Shown: in pieces, positions 55,822 through 63,770 of the stretch
Numbering within the stretch: the stretch's first letter is position 1
Layout: each line of letters begins with the position of its first letter
NCBI GenBank assembly: GCA_041690355.1
Contig: JAWLHK010000020.1
Coordinates: 1-64,000, forward strand
DNA length: 64,000 bases
Direction of reading: 5' to 3'
From: JAWLHK01 sp041690355 [NCBI: bacterium]
GTDB lineage: Bacteria > J088 > JAWLBW01
Program-made: the position numbers and the translations under genes
The notes under the pieces: model-generated
Databases searched by the model: none
What the model was told of the DNA's origin: nothing
What the model saw: the letters and a program-made list of their open reading frames with translations, nothing else

Positions 55822-55850
55822 AAAAGCCGGCCGCGAGCCGGCTTTTCTTT
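55822..55850 (+). terminator. Intrinsic terminator after hup
   Basis: AAAAGCCGGC-cgcga-GCCGGCTTTT followed by CTTTT; the symmetry would also allow termination on the other strand. Confidence 0.93.
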
Positions 55851-55880
55851 TGGTGCGCCCGGCAAGGGGGGCGATGCGCC

Positions 55881-55909
55881 TTGCTGAGCGGAACCCTCAG
55901 GGTTAAAAT
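55881..55909 (+). promoter_or_regulatory. Promoter of the plsX operon
   Basis: TTGCTG at 55881-55886 and TAAAAT at 55904-55909, 17 bp apart. The -10 ends 9 bp before the plsX ATG, so the leader is extremely short or absent. Confidence 0.6.
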
Positions 55910-55918
55910 GCTCGTCTC

Positions 55919-56968
55919 ATGATCAGCATTGCCGTAGACACGATGGGGGGCGACCACGGGCCCGCCGATTTCGTGGATGCCGTCGCCGCCGCGAGCATCA
56001 ACCTCAACGTCGAGTTTCTGCTCGTCGGTCACGAACGCACCCTCACGGCGCTGCTCTCCGAACGCGAACACAACCCCGAGCGCATCGCCGTCTACCACGC
56101 GCCCGATGCCGTGGGCCAGTATGAAGACGCCGGCCGGGCCGTCGCGGCGAAACCCGACGCAAGCATCGCCATTGCGGCGCGCCTGGTTCGTGAAGGGCTC
56201 GCCCAGACCCTGGTGACGGCCGGCAACCCGCGCGCCATACTGCTTACGGCCGACCGCAGTTTTGCGCGCATCGCAGGGGTCGGCAACGTCGCCCTTGCCT
56301 CGGTGTTTCCCACCGAGACCCGCCGCGGCGAAAAAGAAGACCCGTTCTCGCTGATTCTCGATACGGGGGCCGCCCCGCGAGCGACCGCGCACGATCTGGT
56401 CGCCTATGCGGTCATGGGCGGCGCCTATGCATCGGTCGTGTCCAGAAACCTGCGTCCGCGCGTGGGCCTGCTCAGCAACGGCACCGAAGAAGAGGCCGAA
56501 CTGACGCCCGAAATCCGCGAGGCGTCGGCCGCTCTGCGCGAGCATCCCGGCGTGCATTACATCGGCCCCATCGACGCCATGGACATCCCGCGCGGGACGG
56601 CGGATATCGTCGTCTGTTCCGGCTTTACCGGCAGCATCGCCACCAAGCTGCTCGAGGGGGTGCACGAGACCGTGCTCAGCCTCGCCCGCTACGCCTACAA
56701 GGAGCGGGCCATGAAGCGGGCCGCGCTCGTCATGCTGCAGGGGGGCGTCTCGCAGCTCAAGCAGCTCACCGATTGGGAGCAGTACGGCGGCGCGCCGATA
56801 CTCGGCTTCGAATATCCCATCATCCGCGCGCACGGCCGCTCGCATGCCCGCGCCCTGCACAACGCCATCAAGATCGCCGCCAAGGTCGCCGGAAGCGATC
56901 TGATCGCGCGCATCCGCACGGGGCTGGCCGCCTGCCCGCCCGACGCCGGCGACGGAGCCTCATCGTGA
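55919..56968 (+). CDS. plsX: Phosphate acyltransferase PlsX
   Basis: 349 aa. PlsX makes acyl-phosphate from acyl-ACP for phosphatidic acid synthesis. 'ISIAVDTMGGDHGPADFVDA', 'TAGNPRAILLTADRSFARI', 'LILDTGAAPRATAHDLVAYA', 'RVGLLSNGTEEEAELTPEIR', 'VVCSGFTGSIATKLLEGVHE' and the final 'GFEYPIIRAHGRSHARALHN' fit. The common neighbours rpmF and fabH/D/G are absent; it instead leads a phosphatase-tmk-holB group. Confidence 0.93.
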   Translation: MISIAVDTMGGDHGPADFVDAVAAASINLNVEFLLVGHERTLTALLSEREHNPERIAVYHAPDAVGQYEDAGRAVAAKPDASIAIAARLVREGLAQTLVTAGNPRAILLTADRSFARIAGVGNVALASVFPTETRRGEKEDPFSLILDTGAAPRATAHDLVAYAVMGGAYASVVSRNLRPRVGLLSNGTEEEAELTPEIREASAALREHPGVHYIGPIDAMDIPRGTADIVVCSGFTGSIATKLLEGVHETVLSLARYAYKERAMKRAALVMLQGGVSQLKQLTDWEQYGGAPILGFEYPIIRAHGRSHARALHNAIKIAAKVAGSDLIARIRTGLAACPPDAGDGASS

Positions 56969-58011
56969 GCATCCGGCGAGTCTACCGCTGGGATCTCGAC
57001 AAGACGTACCTGCGCACCGATTTCGATTCGGCGCTCGGCCTGCTGCGCGCCGCGTTCGAGGGGGCGCAGTCCAAACAGAACGTTCCCGGCACGGCGGGCC
57101 TGCTGCGTGAGCTGCGGCGCGCGGGGAGCGCAAGCGAAGTGAACCGGATCTACTTCATCAGCGGCAGTCCGCGGCAGATGCGTCCGGTGATCGAGCAGAA
57201 GCTGCGCATCGACGGCGTGCAGTGGGATGGTCTCGTCCTTAAACCGAACATCGAGAACATGCTGCGCGGCCGTCTGCGGGCCGTCAAGGAACAGATCGGC
57301 TACAAGCTGCCCGTCCTGCTCGAGTCGCGCGGCGGCATTGAGCCGCCGAGCCCCGAGATTCTGTTCGGCGACGACGCCGAGTGGGACGCTTTTATTTATT
57401 CCCTCTACGGCGATCTGATTGCCGGGCGCGTCGAGGGGGTCGATCTCGAGCGGACGCTGCAGCTCGCCCGCGTTTATCCCGATGCCCGGGCGCGCATCCT
57501 GCGGGCGCTCCACATGGTGCCGCCCTTCGATGCCGTGCGCCGGATCTTCATCAATCTTGACCGCCGGACCCCGCCGACGCACCTGGCTCCCTACGGGCGG
57601 CGGGTGGTCCCGATCTACAACTACTTTCAAGCGGCCCTCGTGCTCGGCGAGACGGGCGAGCTGACCCCCGAAGCGGTCATCCGCGTCGCGCTCGAAATGA
57701 TCCGCAAGCACGAGTACGAGGTCGAACAGCTTTCGAATTCGTATCAGGAGCTGTTGCGCCGGAGAACCATTTCCGGCGCCATCGGCGAGGCGCTTGCCGT
57801 CGCGCTTCGCGACTTCCAGACTCCACCCGGCATGCCGTCGGCCGAAGAGGTGCTCTTCAGCTTCCAGCGGCGAGTACGGGCGATCGCTCATTCGGGACGC
57901 ATGGCGCCGCCCGAAGACGAGCCGATCGACTATCCCACCCTGTTCGTGCGCGAGCAACGCCGCCATCACGAGGCGAAAGCGCGGCGCAAAGCCCCCTCGC
58001 TTTTCGAATGA
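56965..58011 (+). CDS. App1-like / HAD-type phosphatase-domain protein
   Basis: 348 aa, GTG start overlapping the plsX stop. 'RRVYRWDLDKTYLRTDFDSA' carries the DxDxT nucleophile motif. 'IYFISGSPRQMRPVIEQKL' is the motif II segment, and 'LLESRGGIEPPSPEILFGDD' followed by 'AEWDAFIYSLYGDLI' gives the acidic motif. This matches a phosphatidate-phosphatase-like (App1/Lipin-fold) family. The second half is helical without known motifs. Coupling to plsX suggests phospholipid metabolism, for example PA dephosphorylation. That role is inferred. Confidence 0.7.
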   Translation: MSIRRVYRWDLDKTYLRTDFDSALGLLRAAFEGAQSKQNVPGTAGLLRELRRAGSASEVNRIYFISGSPRQMRPVIEQKLRIDGVQWDGLVLKPNIENMLRGRLRAVKEQIGYKLPVLLESRGGIEPPSPEILFGDDAEWDAFIYSLYGDLIAGRVEGVDLERTLQLARVYPDARARILRALHMVPPFDAVRRIFINLDRRTPPTHLAPYGRRVVPIYNYFQAALVLGETGELTPEAVIRVALEMIRKHEYEVEQLSNSYQELLRRRTISGAIGEALAVALRDFQTPPGMPSAEEVLFSFQRRVRAIAHSGRMAPPEDEPIDYPTLFVREQRRHHEAKARRKAPSLFE

Positions 58012-58045
58012 ACGCGGGTGGAGGGGGCGGCGGGTTCCGGGTACC

Positions 58046-58693
58046 ATGAACGTTTTCATGGCCGGATATTTCATCACCATCGAAGGGGGCGAAGGGGCGG
58101 GCAAGACCACCCTGCAGCATGCCCTCTCGCGCCGTCTCGAAGAGGCGGGGTTCACCGTGCTGACGACCCGCGAGCCGGGGGGCACGGCGCTCGGGGCGCG
58201 CCTGCGCGGCGAGCTCCTGAACGGGGGGGCGGTGGCGCCGACGGCCGAGCTGCTGCTCTATGCCGCCGATCGGGCCCAGCACGTCTCCGAGGTCATCGCC
58301 CCGGCCCTGGCGCGCGGTACCGTCGTGCTCTGCGATCGCTTCAGCGACTCGACGCTCGCCTACCAGGGCTTCGGCCGGGGGCTCGATGCGGCGCTCATCC
58401 GCCGGCTGAACCGCGTGGCCCAGCAGGGGGTTGCGCCGCAGTTGACCCTCTGGCTCGACCTTCCGGTCGCCAAAGGCCTCGCCCGCGTTAGCGGGCGGGG
58501 GGCGGGCCGCGACCGCTTCGAAACCGAAGCGCGCCGCTTTCACGAACGGGTGCGGCGGGGTTTCGCCGAGCTTGCCCGGCAGCATCCCCGACGGATCCTG
58601 CGCGTCGACGCCGACCAGGATCCCGCCGGGGTGCTCGAAGCCTGCTGGCAGATTGTTCTTCCCCGCGTGCGGAGGCGACATGCCCGGCTTTGA
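58046..58693 (+). CDS. tmk: Thymidylate kinase
   Basis: 215 aa from the ATG at 58046 (an ATG at 58058 is also possible). P-loop 'FITIEGGEGAGKTTLQHAL', 'LTTREPGGTALGARLRGELL', 'VVLCDRFSDSTLAYQGFGRG' (DRY/DRF motif) and 'TLWLDLPVAKGLARVSGRG' identify dTMP kinase. Makes dTDP from dTMP. It overlaps holB by 14 bp, a widespread pairing. Confidence 0.95.
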   Translation: MNVFMAGYFITIEGGEGAGKTTLQHALSRRLEEAGFTVLTTREPGGTALGARLRGELLNGGAVAPTAELLLYAADRAQHVSEVIAPALARGTVVLCDRFSDSTLAYQGFGRGLDAALIRRLNRVAQQGVAPQLTLWLDLPVAKGLARVSGRGAGRDRFETEARRFHERVRRGFAELARQHPRRILRVDADQDPAGVLEACWQIVLPRVRRRHARL

Positions 58694-59669
58694 AGACGTG
58701 CTCGGACACCGCGACGTCAAGGATCGTCTCGGGCGCAGCGCGCGCCTCGAGCGGGTCGGCAGCGGCTATCTCTTTCTCGGACCCGCGGGGGTCGGCCGCC
58801 GCCTGACCGCCGTCGCATGGGCGGCCGTTCTCAACTGCGAGCAGCCGGGCGATCTGTATCCCTATGCCTGCGGGCAGTGCCGCCCGTGCCGGCTCATCGG
58901 CCAGCAGCAGCATCCGGACCTGATCCAGATCGCCGCCGAACCGAACAAGGATCTCAAGATCGAACAGATTCGCGAGGCCGTGCGCGAGGCCCACTTCAAA
59001 CCATACGAGGCGAAGAAGAAGGTCTTTCTCTTCGACAACGCCGATCACATGACCGACGGCGCGGCGAATGCGCTGCTGAAGACGCTCGAGGAGCCGTCGT
59101 CGACGCTGGTCCTCATCCTCATTGCCGAAAGCGAAGGCCGCCTGCTTCCCACGATCCGAAGCCGCTGCCAGATGGTGCGGTTCGGCGCGCTGGCGCTCGA
59201 CCTCGTGGCCGCCGAGCTGGTCAAGCGGGGAGCCAGCGAACAGAAGGCACGCCTGCTCGCTCACCAGTCGAGTGGCAGCCTGGGGCGCGCCATCGAGGCC
59301 CTGGAAGAGGGCGAGACGCAGGAGCAGCTGCGCACCGACCTCTTTCAGAAGCTGGGCGATCGGGAGTCAAACCCCATTCTCGGTTACCATCTGGCCGAGC
59401 GTTACAAGACGAACGACGAGCTCGGCCCCGTCTTCGCCTTTCTCAAGAGTTTCTACCGCGATGCCGTACTGCTGGCGAGCGGCGCCGATGTCCGGCGCAT
59501 CGCCAACGAAGACCAGTTCGAGCTCGTGCGTGCCGAAGCGCTGCGGCACTCGCCCGACGAACTGGCCGAGAAGTTCGCGGCCATCGAGGCGGCCGAACGG
59601 CGCATTTTCGACGTCCACGCGAACAAGCAGCTCGTGCTCGATCAGCTTTTCAATCTGCTCACGGCCTGA
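58680..59669 (+). CDS. holB: DNA polymerase III delta' subunit
   Basis: 329 aa, ATG at 58680. Clamp-loader subunit of the AAA+ type that lacks ATPase activity. 'FEDVLGHRDVKDRLGRSARL', degenerate Walker A 'FLGPAGVGRRLTAVAWA' (Arg replaces Lys), zinc module 'CGQCRPCRLIGQQQHPD', 'VFLFDNADHMTDGAANALLK' and 'LPTIRSRCQMVRF' (SRC motif) are all seen. Coupled to tmk. Confidence 0.92.
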   Translation: MPGFEDVLGHRDVKDRLGRSARLERVGSGYLFLGPAGVGRRLTAVAWAAVLNCEQPGDLYPYACGQCRPCRLIGQQQHPDLIQIAAEPNKDLKIEQIREAVREAHFKPYEAKKKVFLFDNADHMTDGAANALLKTLEEPSSTLVLILIAESEGRLLPTIRSRCQMVRFGALALDLVAAELVKRGASEQKARLLAHQSSGSLGRAIEALEEGETQEQLRTDLFQKLGDRESNPILGYHLAERYKTNDELGPVFAFLKSFYRDAVLLASGADVRRIANEDQFELVRAEALRHSPDELAEKFAAIEAAERRIFDVHANKQLVLDQLFNLLTA

Positions 59670-59720
59670 AGGCCGTGGTGCGGAATCGATGAATGGAATC
59701 CGAAACACCCGGAGTGAACC

Positions 59721-60044
59721 ATGGCGAATGTGAGCGACGTGACCGAAGCCGATTTCCAGTCTGAAGTTCTTCAGGCGGGCACCCCTGTGCTCGTCGATTT
59801 CTGGGCCACCTGGTGCGCCCCCTGCAAGGCGATCGCCCCGATTCTCGATGAACTGGCGGGCGTCTACGGCGACAAGCTGCGCATCGTCAAGGTCAACGGC
59901 GACGAGAATCCGCGCATCATGACCCAGTACAACGTGCGCTCGCTGCCTACGGTGCTGCTCTTCAAGGGCGGACAGATCGTGGGGCAGCAGATCGGCGCGG
60001 CTCCGAAGTCCAAATTCGAGGCGCTGGTCAAACCGCACCTCTGA
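59721..60044 (+). CDS. trxA: Thioredoxin with WCAPC active site
   Basis: 107 aa. 'TPVLVDFWATWCAPCKAIAP' holds the redox pair; the dipeptide is Ala-Pro rather than the canonical Gly-Pro. 'YNVRSLPTVLLFKGGQIVGQ' supplies the cis-Pro loop. Length and fold are those of ordinary cytoplasmic thioredoxin. The Ala-Pro variant is found in many bacteria and shifts redox potential slightly. Stand-alone gene after holB. Confidence 0.95.
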   Translation: MANVSDVTEADFQSEVLQAGTPVLVDFWATWCAPCKAIAPILDELAGVYGDKLRIVKVNGDENPRIMTQYNVRSLPTVLLFKGGQIVGQQIGAAPKSKFEALVKPHL

Positions 60045-60251
60045 GTCGCCCCGGACACGCCCTCGCAGTCTGCGGACTGCGTCTGCACGGCCTTCGTCAA
60101 CCCGGCCGCGGCCGGTCGGCGCTCGCGAGCGCAGCGGCGGGCGCGTCCATCCTACAGTGGCGGGGAGAGTCGCGCGGCGCGACCGGGAGCGGCATGCCTT
60201 TTTACGCCCCTTCGCGCTGCGCCGGCAACCCGCATGGGAAGAGGTCGAGGG

Positions 60252-60626
60252 ATGGAGCCGATTGGACGCCGGCGCTGGGCCATAGCCGAGGGGTACATTC
60301 CCCGCGAAAGCCATGGTCCTGCTCCCGAAATGGAGAGCCATGAGACCGTCTGCATCCTGAATGCCGGCGAACGGGAGGCGCACGTCGCCGTCACCGTTTT
60401 CTATGCCGACCGCGATCCGGTCGCCTACCGGATCGTAGTGCCCGCCCGGCGCACCCGCCACGTGCGATTCAACAACCTAAACGATCCGGAGCCGATCCCC
60501 AGGGGGACCGATTTCGCGAGCGTCATCGAATCCGACGTCCCCATCGTCTGTCAGCACACGCGCCTCGACTCGCGGCAGGCCGAGAACGCGCTGCTTTCGA
60601 CGATGGCCTGGGCCGAATCGGGTTGA
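60252..60626 (+). CDS. Anabaena sensory rhodopsin transducer (ASRT) family protein
   Basis: 124 aa from the ATG at 60252. 'IGRRRWAIAEGYIPRESHG', 'PEMESHETVCILNAGEREAH', 'PARRTRHVRFNNLNDPEPIP' and 'VPIVCQHTRLDSRQAENALL' match the ASRT/DUF1362 beta-sandwich family almost throughout. In Anabaena the tetramer binds sensory rhodopsin and DNA; most homologues have no rhodopsin partner and occur near sugar or stress genes. No microbial rhodopsin gene lies in this window. A broken TPP-enzyme start and an SDR follow. Confidence 0.88.
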   Translation: MEPIGRRRWAIAEGYIPRESHGPAPEMESHETVCILNAGEREAHVAVTVFYADRDPVAYRIVVPARRTRHVRFNNLNDPEPIPRGTDFASVIESDVPIVCQHTRLDSRQAENALLSTMAWAESG

Positions 60627-60641
60627 GGAGCGAGGCGACAC

Positions 60642-60716
60642 ATGGCCAGCCAGACCGTAGCAGACTTTCTGATCGAGGATGAGCGCTCTCGCAGTACGGC
60701 GAAGGGTGTTTCGTGA
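60642..60716 (+). pseudogene. N-terminal stub of a TPP-dependent enzyme gene
   Basis: A strong GGTTGAGGAGCGAGG ribosome-binding region precedes an ATG encoding 'MASQTVADFLIE', the usual beginning of thiamine-pyrophosphate pyruvate oxidase/acetolactate synthase-like proteins. The frame then diverges ('DERSRSTAKGVS') and stops after 24 codons. The rest of the roughly 550-600 aa gene is deleted. This marks a lost member of the following stress-type cluster. Confidence 0.6.
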
Positions 60717-60766
60717 CGAGTGGGGGACTCGGTAACCGGGTACTGGCCGCTGTATGAGGAGTGAGC

Positions 60767-61786
60767 ATGGCGCCGAAAAAACCTGAAGTCGTCATCGTCA
60801 CGGGGGCCTCGGCGGGCGTGGGCCGCGCCGTCGTCCGCGAATTCGGAAAGCACGGCGCCTATGTGGGGCTGATCGCCCGGGGGCGCGCCGGCCTCGAAGC
60901 CGCGCGGCGCGAAGTCGAAGACCTCGGCGGGCGCGCCGTGACCGCCTGCGCCGACGTGGCCGACTACGAGGCCCTGCGCCGGGCGGCCGAACGCATCGAG
61001 AAGCACTTCGGCGTACCCGATATCTGGATCAACTGCGCCATGTCGACGGTCTTCGGCGACGTGCGCGACGTCACGCCCGAGGAGTTTCGCCGTGTGACCG
61101 ACGTGACCTATCACGGCTACGTGTGGGGCACCAAAATCGCCCTCGAGCGCATGCGCCGGCGGGGGCGGGGGACGATTGTGCAGGTCGGATCGGCTCTGGC
61201 TTACCGCGGCATTCCTCTTCAGTCAGCCTATTGTGGTGCGAAGCACGCCATTCAGGGGTTCACCGAGTCGCTGCGGACCGAGCTGCGCTACCACGGCAGC
61301 CGAATTCACGTGACCAGCGTGCATCTGCCCGGGTTGAACACGCCGCAGTTCGACTGGCAGCGCAACAAGATGCGCTATCGAGCGCAGCCGGTGCCGCCGA
61401 TCTTTCAGCCCGAGGTGGCGGCCCGGGCAATCTACTGGGCGGCCCACCGGCGTCGCCGCGAAGTCTGGGTCGGCTGGCCCACGGTCAAAACGATCGTCGG
61501 TAACCGGACCGTACCCTGGTACGTCGAGTGGTACCTCGCGCGCAATGTCTATGACGGGCAGCAGACCGACGATCCGGCGCTCGACCGGCCCGACAACCTG
61601 TTCCGTCCGGTCGCCGGCGATCACGGCGCGCACGGCCGCTTCGACGACCGCTCGAAGCCGCGCAGCGTGCAGACCTGGTTCTCCCGGCACCGGCTGCTCG
61701 CCGGCGTCGGCGGCGTGGCGCTGCTTGCGGGGGCGGCCGGCGTGGCGGCGCGTGCGGGTGCGCGCGAGGCCATGAACATCGAGTGA
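60767..61786 (+). CDS. Short-chain dehydrogenase with C-terminal membrane segment
   Basis: 339 aa from the ATG at 60767, with GAGGAG upstream. Classical SDR: 'EVVIVTGASAGVGRAVVREF', 'DIWINCAMSTVFGDV' (Cys-Ala replaces the NNAG Asn-Ala), 'IVQVGSALAYRGIPLQSAYC' and catalytic 'YCGAKHAIQGF' (Tyr-x3-Lys). After residue 240 an extension ends in 'LLAGVGGVALLAGAAGVAAR', a probable membrane helix. This longer SDR type is common in stress-associated clusters with small membrane proteins. Substrate unknown. Confidence 0.85.
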   Translation: MAPKKPEVVIVTGASAGVGRAVVREFGKHGAYVGLIARGRAGLEAARREVEDLGGRAVTACADVADYEALRRAAERIEKHFGVPDIWINCAMSTVFGDVRDVTPEEFRRVTDVTYHGYVWGTKIALERMRRRGRGTIVQVGSALAYRGIPLQSAYCGAKHAIQGFTESLRTELRYHGSRIHVTSVHLPGLNTPQFDWQRNKMRYRAQPVPPIFQPEVAARAIYWAAHRRRREVWVGWPTVKTIVGNRTVPWYVEWYLARNVYDGQQTDDPALDRPDNLFRPVAGDHGAHGRFDDRSKPRSVQTWFSRHRLLAGVGGVALLAGAAGVAARAGAREAMNIE

Positions 61787-61821
61787 ACCGCGTGCGGCGG
61801 CTACCGCCAAGGGAGGCGAAC

Positions 61822-62040
61822 ATGGAACCAATGGATTCGAAAGTCGAGAACACAGGGTTCGTGCGGCGTGCTGAGCAGAAGCTCGATGACGCCCTGCACG
61901 GGCCCCACCGGGGGCGCGTTCTGGCCGGTCTGGGGGCGCTCGGACTCTTCACCGCGTATCGCCTCGGACCCGGGCGCGTGATACGGTACGCACCGCTGGC
62001 GGTGAAGGGAATTCAGCGGATTCGGAAGGGAGGGGCCTGA
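61822..62040 (+). CDS. Small hypothetical membrane-associated protein
   Basis: 72 aa from the ATG at 61822, with GGGAGG 6 bp upstream. 'VRRAEQKLDDALHGPHRGRV' is followed by a weak hydrophobic stretch, 'LAGLGALGLFTAYRLGPGRV', and a basic end. I recognise no family. It overlaps the next start by one base (TGATG) and is clearly coupled to it. Confidence 0.6.
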   Translation: MEPMDSKVENTGFVRRAEQKLDDALHGPHRGRVLAGLGALGLFTAYRLGPGRVIRYAPLAVKGIQRIRKGGA

Positions 62041-62624
62041 TGCGCCCGGCCCGGCTCAGCGAAGAATTGCGGTTCAGCCACGAGCCCGTCCTGCGGCGCC
62101 GACGCGGCATCGCCCTGCTGACGCTGCTGTCGATGGGGGGCATGGCGGCGGTCAGCCTCTTTCAGCTCGGCATTCTGCGCGATCTCCCCGATGTGCGGGG
62201 CGACATCTTCGATGCCGAGAGCGTCGACGCCGCGCCGGAGGCATACGGCCGCCTGTCCATGCCCGACGGCGTGATCGGACTGGGGAGCTACGCGGTCACC
62301 CTGGCGCTGGCCGCGGCCGATGGAGAACGCAGGGTCGCACGCCGGCCATGGCTTCCGATTCTCCTGGGCGCGAAAACGGCTCTCGATGCCGTCGAGGCTG
62401 TGCGCCTCACGGTCGCCCAGTGGCGGGATCACCGGGCCTTCAGCCTGTACGGGCTGCTGGCGACGGGGGCGACGCTGACGGCGCTGCCGCTGGCGATTCC
62501 CGAAGCATGGGAAGGGCTGAAGCGGCTGACGCACCCGGGGCAGCGCAACGTGCTCCTGCGCAGCCGCGACTTCGATTTCAATCTGCCGCTCGCAGAGTCC
62601 GTCGGCTCGCATCAGGGGATGTAG
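62040..62624 (+). CDS. VKOR-like membrane protein lacking the redox cysteines
   Basis: 194 aa. A helix 'RGIALLTLLSMGGMAAVSLF', then 'QLGILRDLPDVRGDIFDAES', 'MPDGVIGLGSYAVTLALAAA' and 'FSLYGLLATGATLTALPLAI' follow the layout of a vitamin K epoxide reductase-like family often found beside SDR genes. Those relatives may carry CxxC; here no Cys remains. It may therefore have a structural or lipid role rather than redox. Family assignment is tentative. Confidence 0.55.
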   Translation: MRPARLSEELRFSHEPVLRRRRGIALLTLLSMGGMAAVSLFQLGILRDLPDVRGDIFDAESVDAAPEAYGRLSMPDGVIGLGSYAVTLALAAADGERRVARRPWLPILLGAKTALDAVEAVRLTVAQWRDHRAFSLYGLLATGATLTALPLAIPEAWEGLKRLTHPGQRNVLLRSRDFDFNLPLAESVGSHQGM

Positions 62625-62719
62625 GCAGGAGCGCACGACATCGTGCGTCCCGGGCCGGCGTTCGCGAAGAGTGTGAGCACGGCAGCGAGGGCTGCGGCTG
62701 TCTCGCCGCGCGAAGCGGT

Positions 62720-62725
62720 TACAAT
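62720..62725 (+). promoter_or_regulatory. -10 box immediately before the serine hydrolase start
   Basis: TACAAT ends 6 bp before the ATG at 62732. Transcription from it would start at about the first base of the codon, predicting a leaderless mRNA. No ribosome-binding site is present, which agrees. Confidence 0.5.
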
Positions 62726-62731
62726 GTCGGG

Positions 62732-63727
62732 ATGCGCGAAGCGACAACGGCACCGCTGATCTGGGCCCGCCTGCGGAATGGAGCGCTCGACTCGGGCGTG
62801 CAGGCGGCCTCCGGCCATTCCCCGGCCGCCACTGTGTACGGAACGGAGGATCGGTTTCTCGTCTACAGCTACACGAAGACGATTCTCGCCTGCGCCGCGC
62901 TTCGCCTGGCGGGCCGCGGAAGCCTGGGCCTCGAGGATCCGCTTTCACGCTGGATTCCCGATGCGCCGCATGCCGAGCGCATCCGCATCCGGCACATTCT
63001 GGCGCACACGAGCGGACTTCCCGACTACGGCGGGCTGGCCGAATATCACGCGGCCGTGCGCTCCGGTGAGGTTCCGTGGACGCGCGAGGAGTACTTCACG
63101 CGCACCCAGGCCGACCGGCTCCTTTTTCCTCCCGGCGCAGGCTGGGCCTACTCGAACCTCGGCTACCGGCTCGTGCGGGAGGTCGTCGACGCGGCGAGCG
63201 GCAAGGGTATCGACGACTTTCTTCGGGAAGAATTCTTCGCGCCGCTCGGCCTCGCGGCCACGGCCTGGGTGAACGACGACGACGGCCTGGCCGGCCTGGC
63301 CTTCGGGCCCAGCGCCTATCTGGGCGGCGACGCGGCCCCCCGCCAAGTGGCGGGCCATTACGCCGTTGGCTGGGTGGCGCACGGCGTCGTCGCTTCGACG
63401 GTCAGCGAGGCGGCCCGGTTTCACGCCGCGCTGCTTTCCGGCCAACTCCTCGCGCCCGACCTGCTGCACGAAATGATGGCGCTGCGGGTCGTCGCCGAGC
63501 CGATGGCGGGCCGCCCCTTCGGCAAGCCGGGCTACGGCCTCGGGCTCATGGGTGACGCGGTCGAGCCCCCCGGACCGTTCGGCCACACCGGCGGGGGACC
63601 GGGGGCGAGTGTGGCTGTCTACGGCCGGCCGGGGCCCCAGCCCCTCGTGGCCGCGGTGTTCACCCCGGGTGAGCTGACGGGGCCGGCCGAGAATCTGGCT
63701 TTCGAGCTGGTCGCGACGGCTTCCTGA
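62732..63727 (+). CDS. Serine hydrolase of the beta-lactamase / class C PBP family
   Basis: 331 aa from the ATG at 62732; the earlier in-frame codons overlap the previous gene and are not needed. 'FLVYSYTKTILACAALRLAG' has the Ser-x2-Lys nucleophile motif, 'GAGWAYSNLGYRLVREVVDA' the Tyr-x-Asn motif, and 'PFGHTGGGPGASVAVYG' the HTG motif. No signal peptide is visible, so a cytoplasmic esterase or peptidase is more likely than a periplasmic beta-lactamase. The leaderless start is notable. Confidence 0.88.
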   Translation: MREATTAPLIWARLRNGALDSGVQAASGHSPAATVYGTEDRFLVYSYTKTILACAALRLAGRGSLGLEDPLSRWIPDAPHAERIRIRHILAHTSGLPDYGGLAEYHAAVRSGEVPWTREEYFTRTQADRLLFPPGAGWAYSNLGYRLVREVVDAASGKGIDDFLREEFFAPLGLAATAWVNDDDGLAGLAFGPSAYLGGDAAPRQVAGHYAVGWVAHGVVASTVSEAARFHAALLSGQLLAPDLLHEMMALRVVAEPMAGRPFGKPGYGLGLMGDAVEPPGPFGHTGGGPGASVAVYGRPGPQPLVAAVFTPGELTGPAENLAFELVATAS

Positions 63728-63770
63728 CGCGAAACTGGCCCGCTGCCCGGCCCGAAGGTACCATGCCTGC

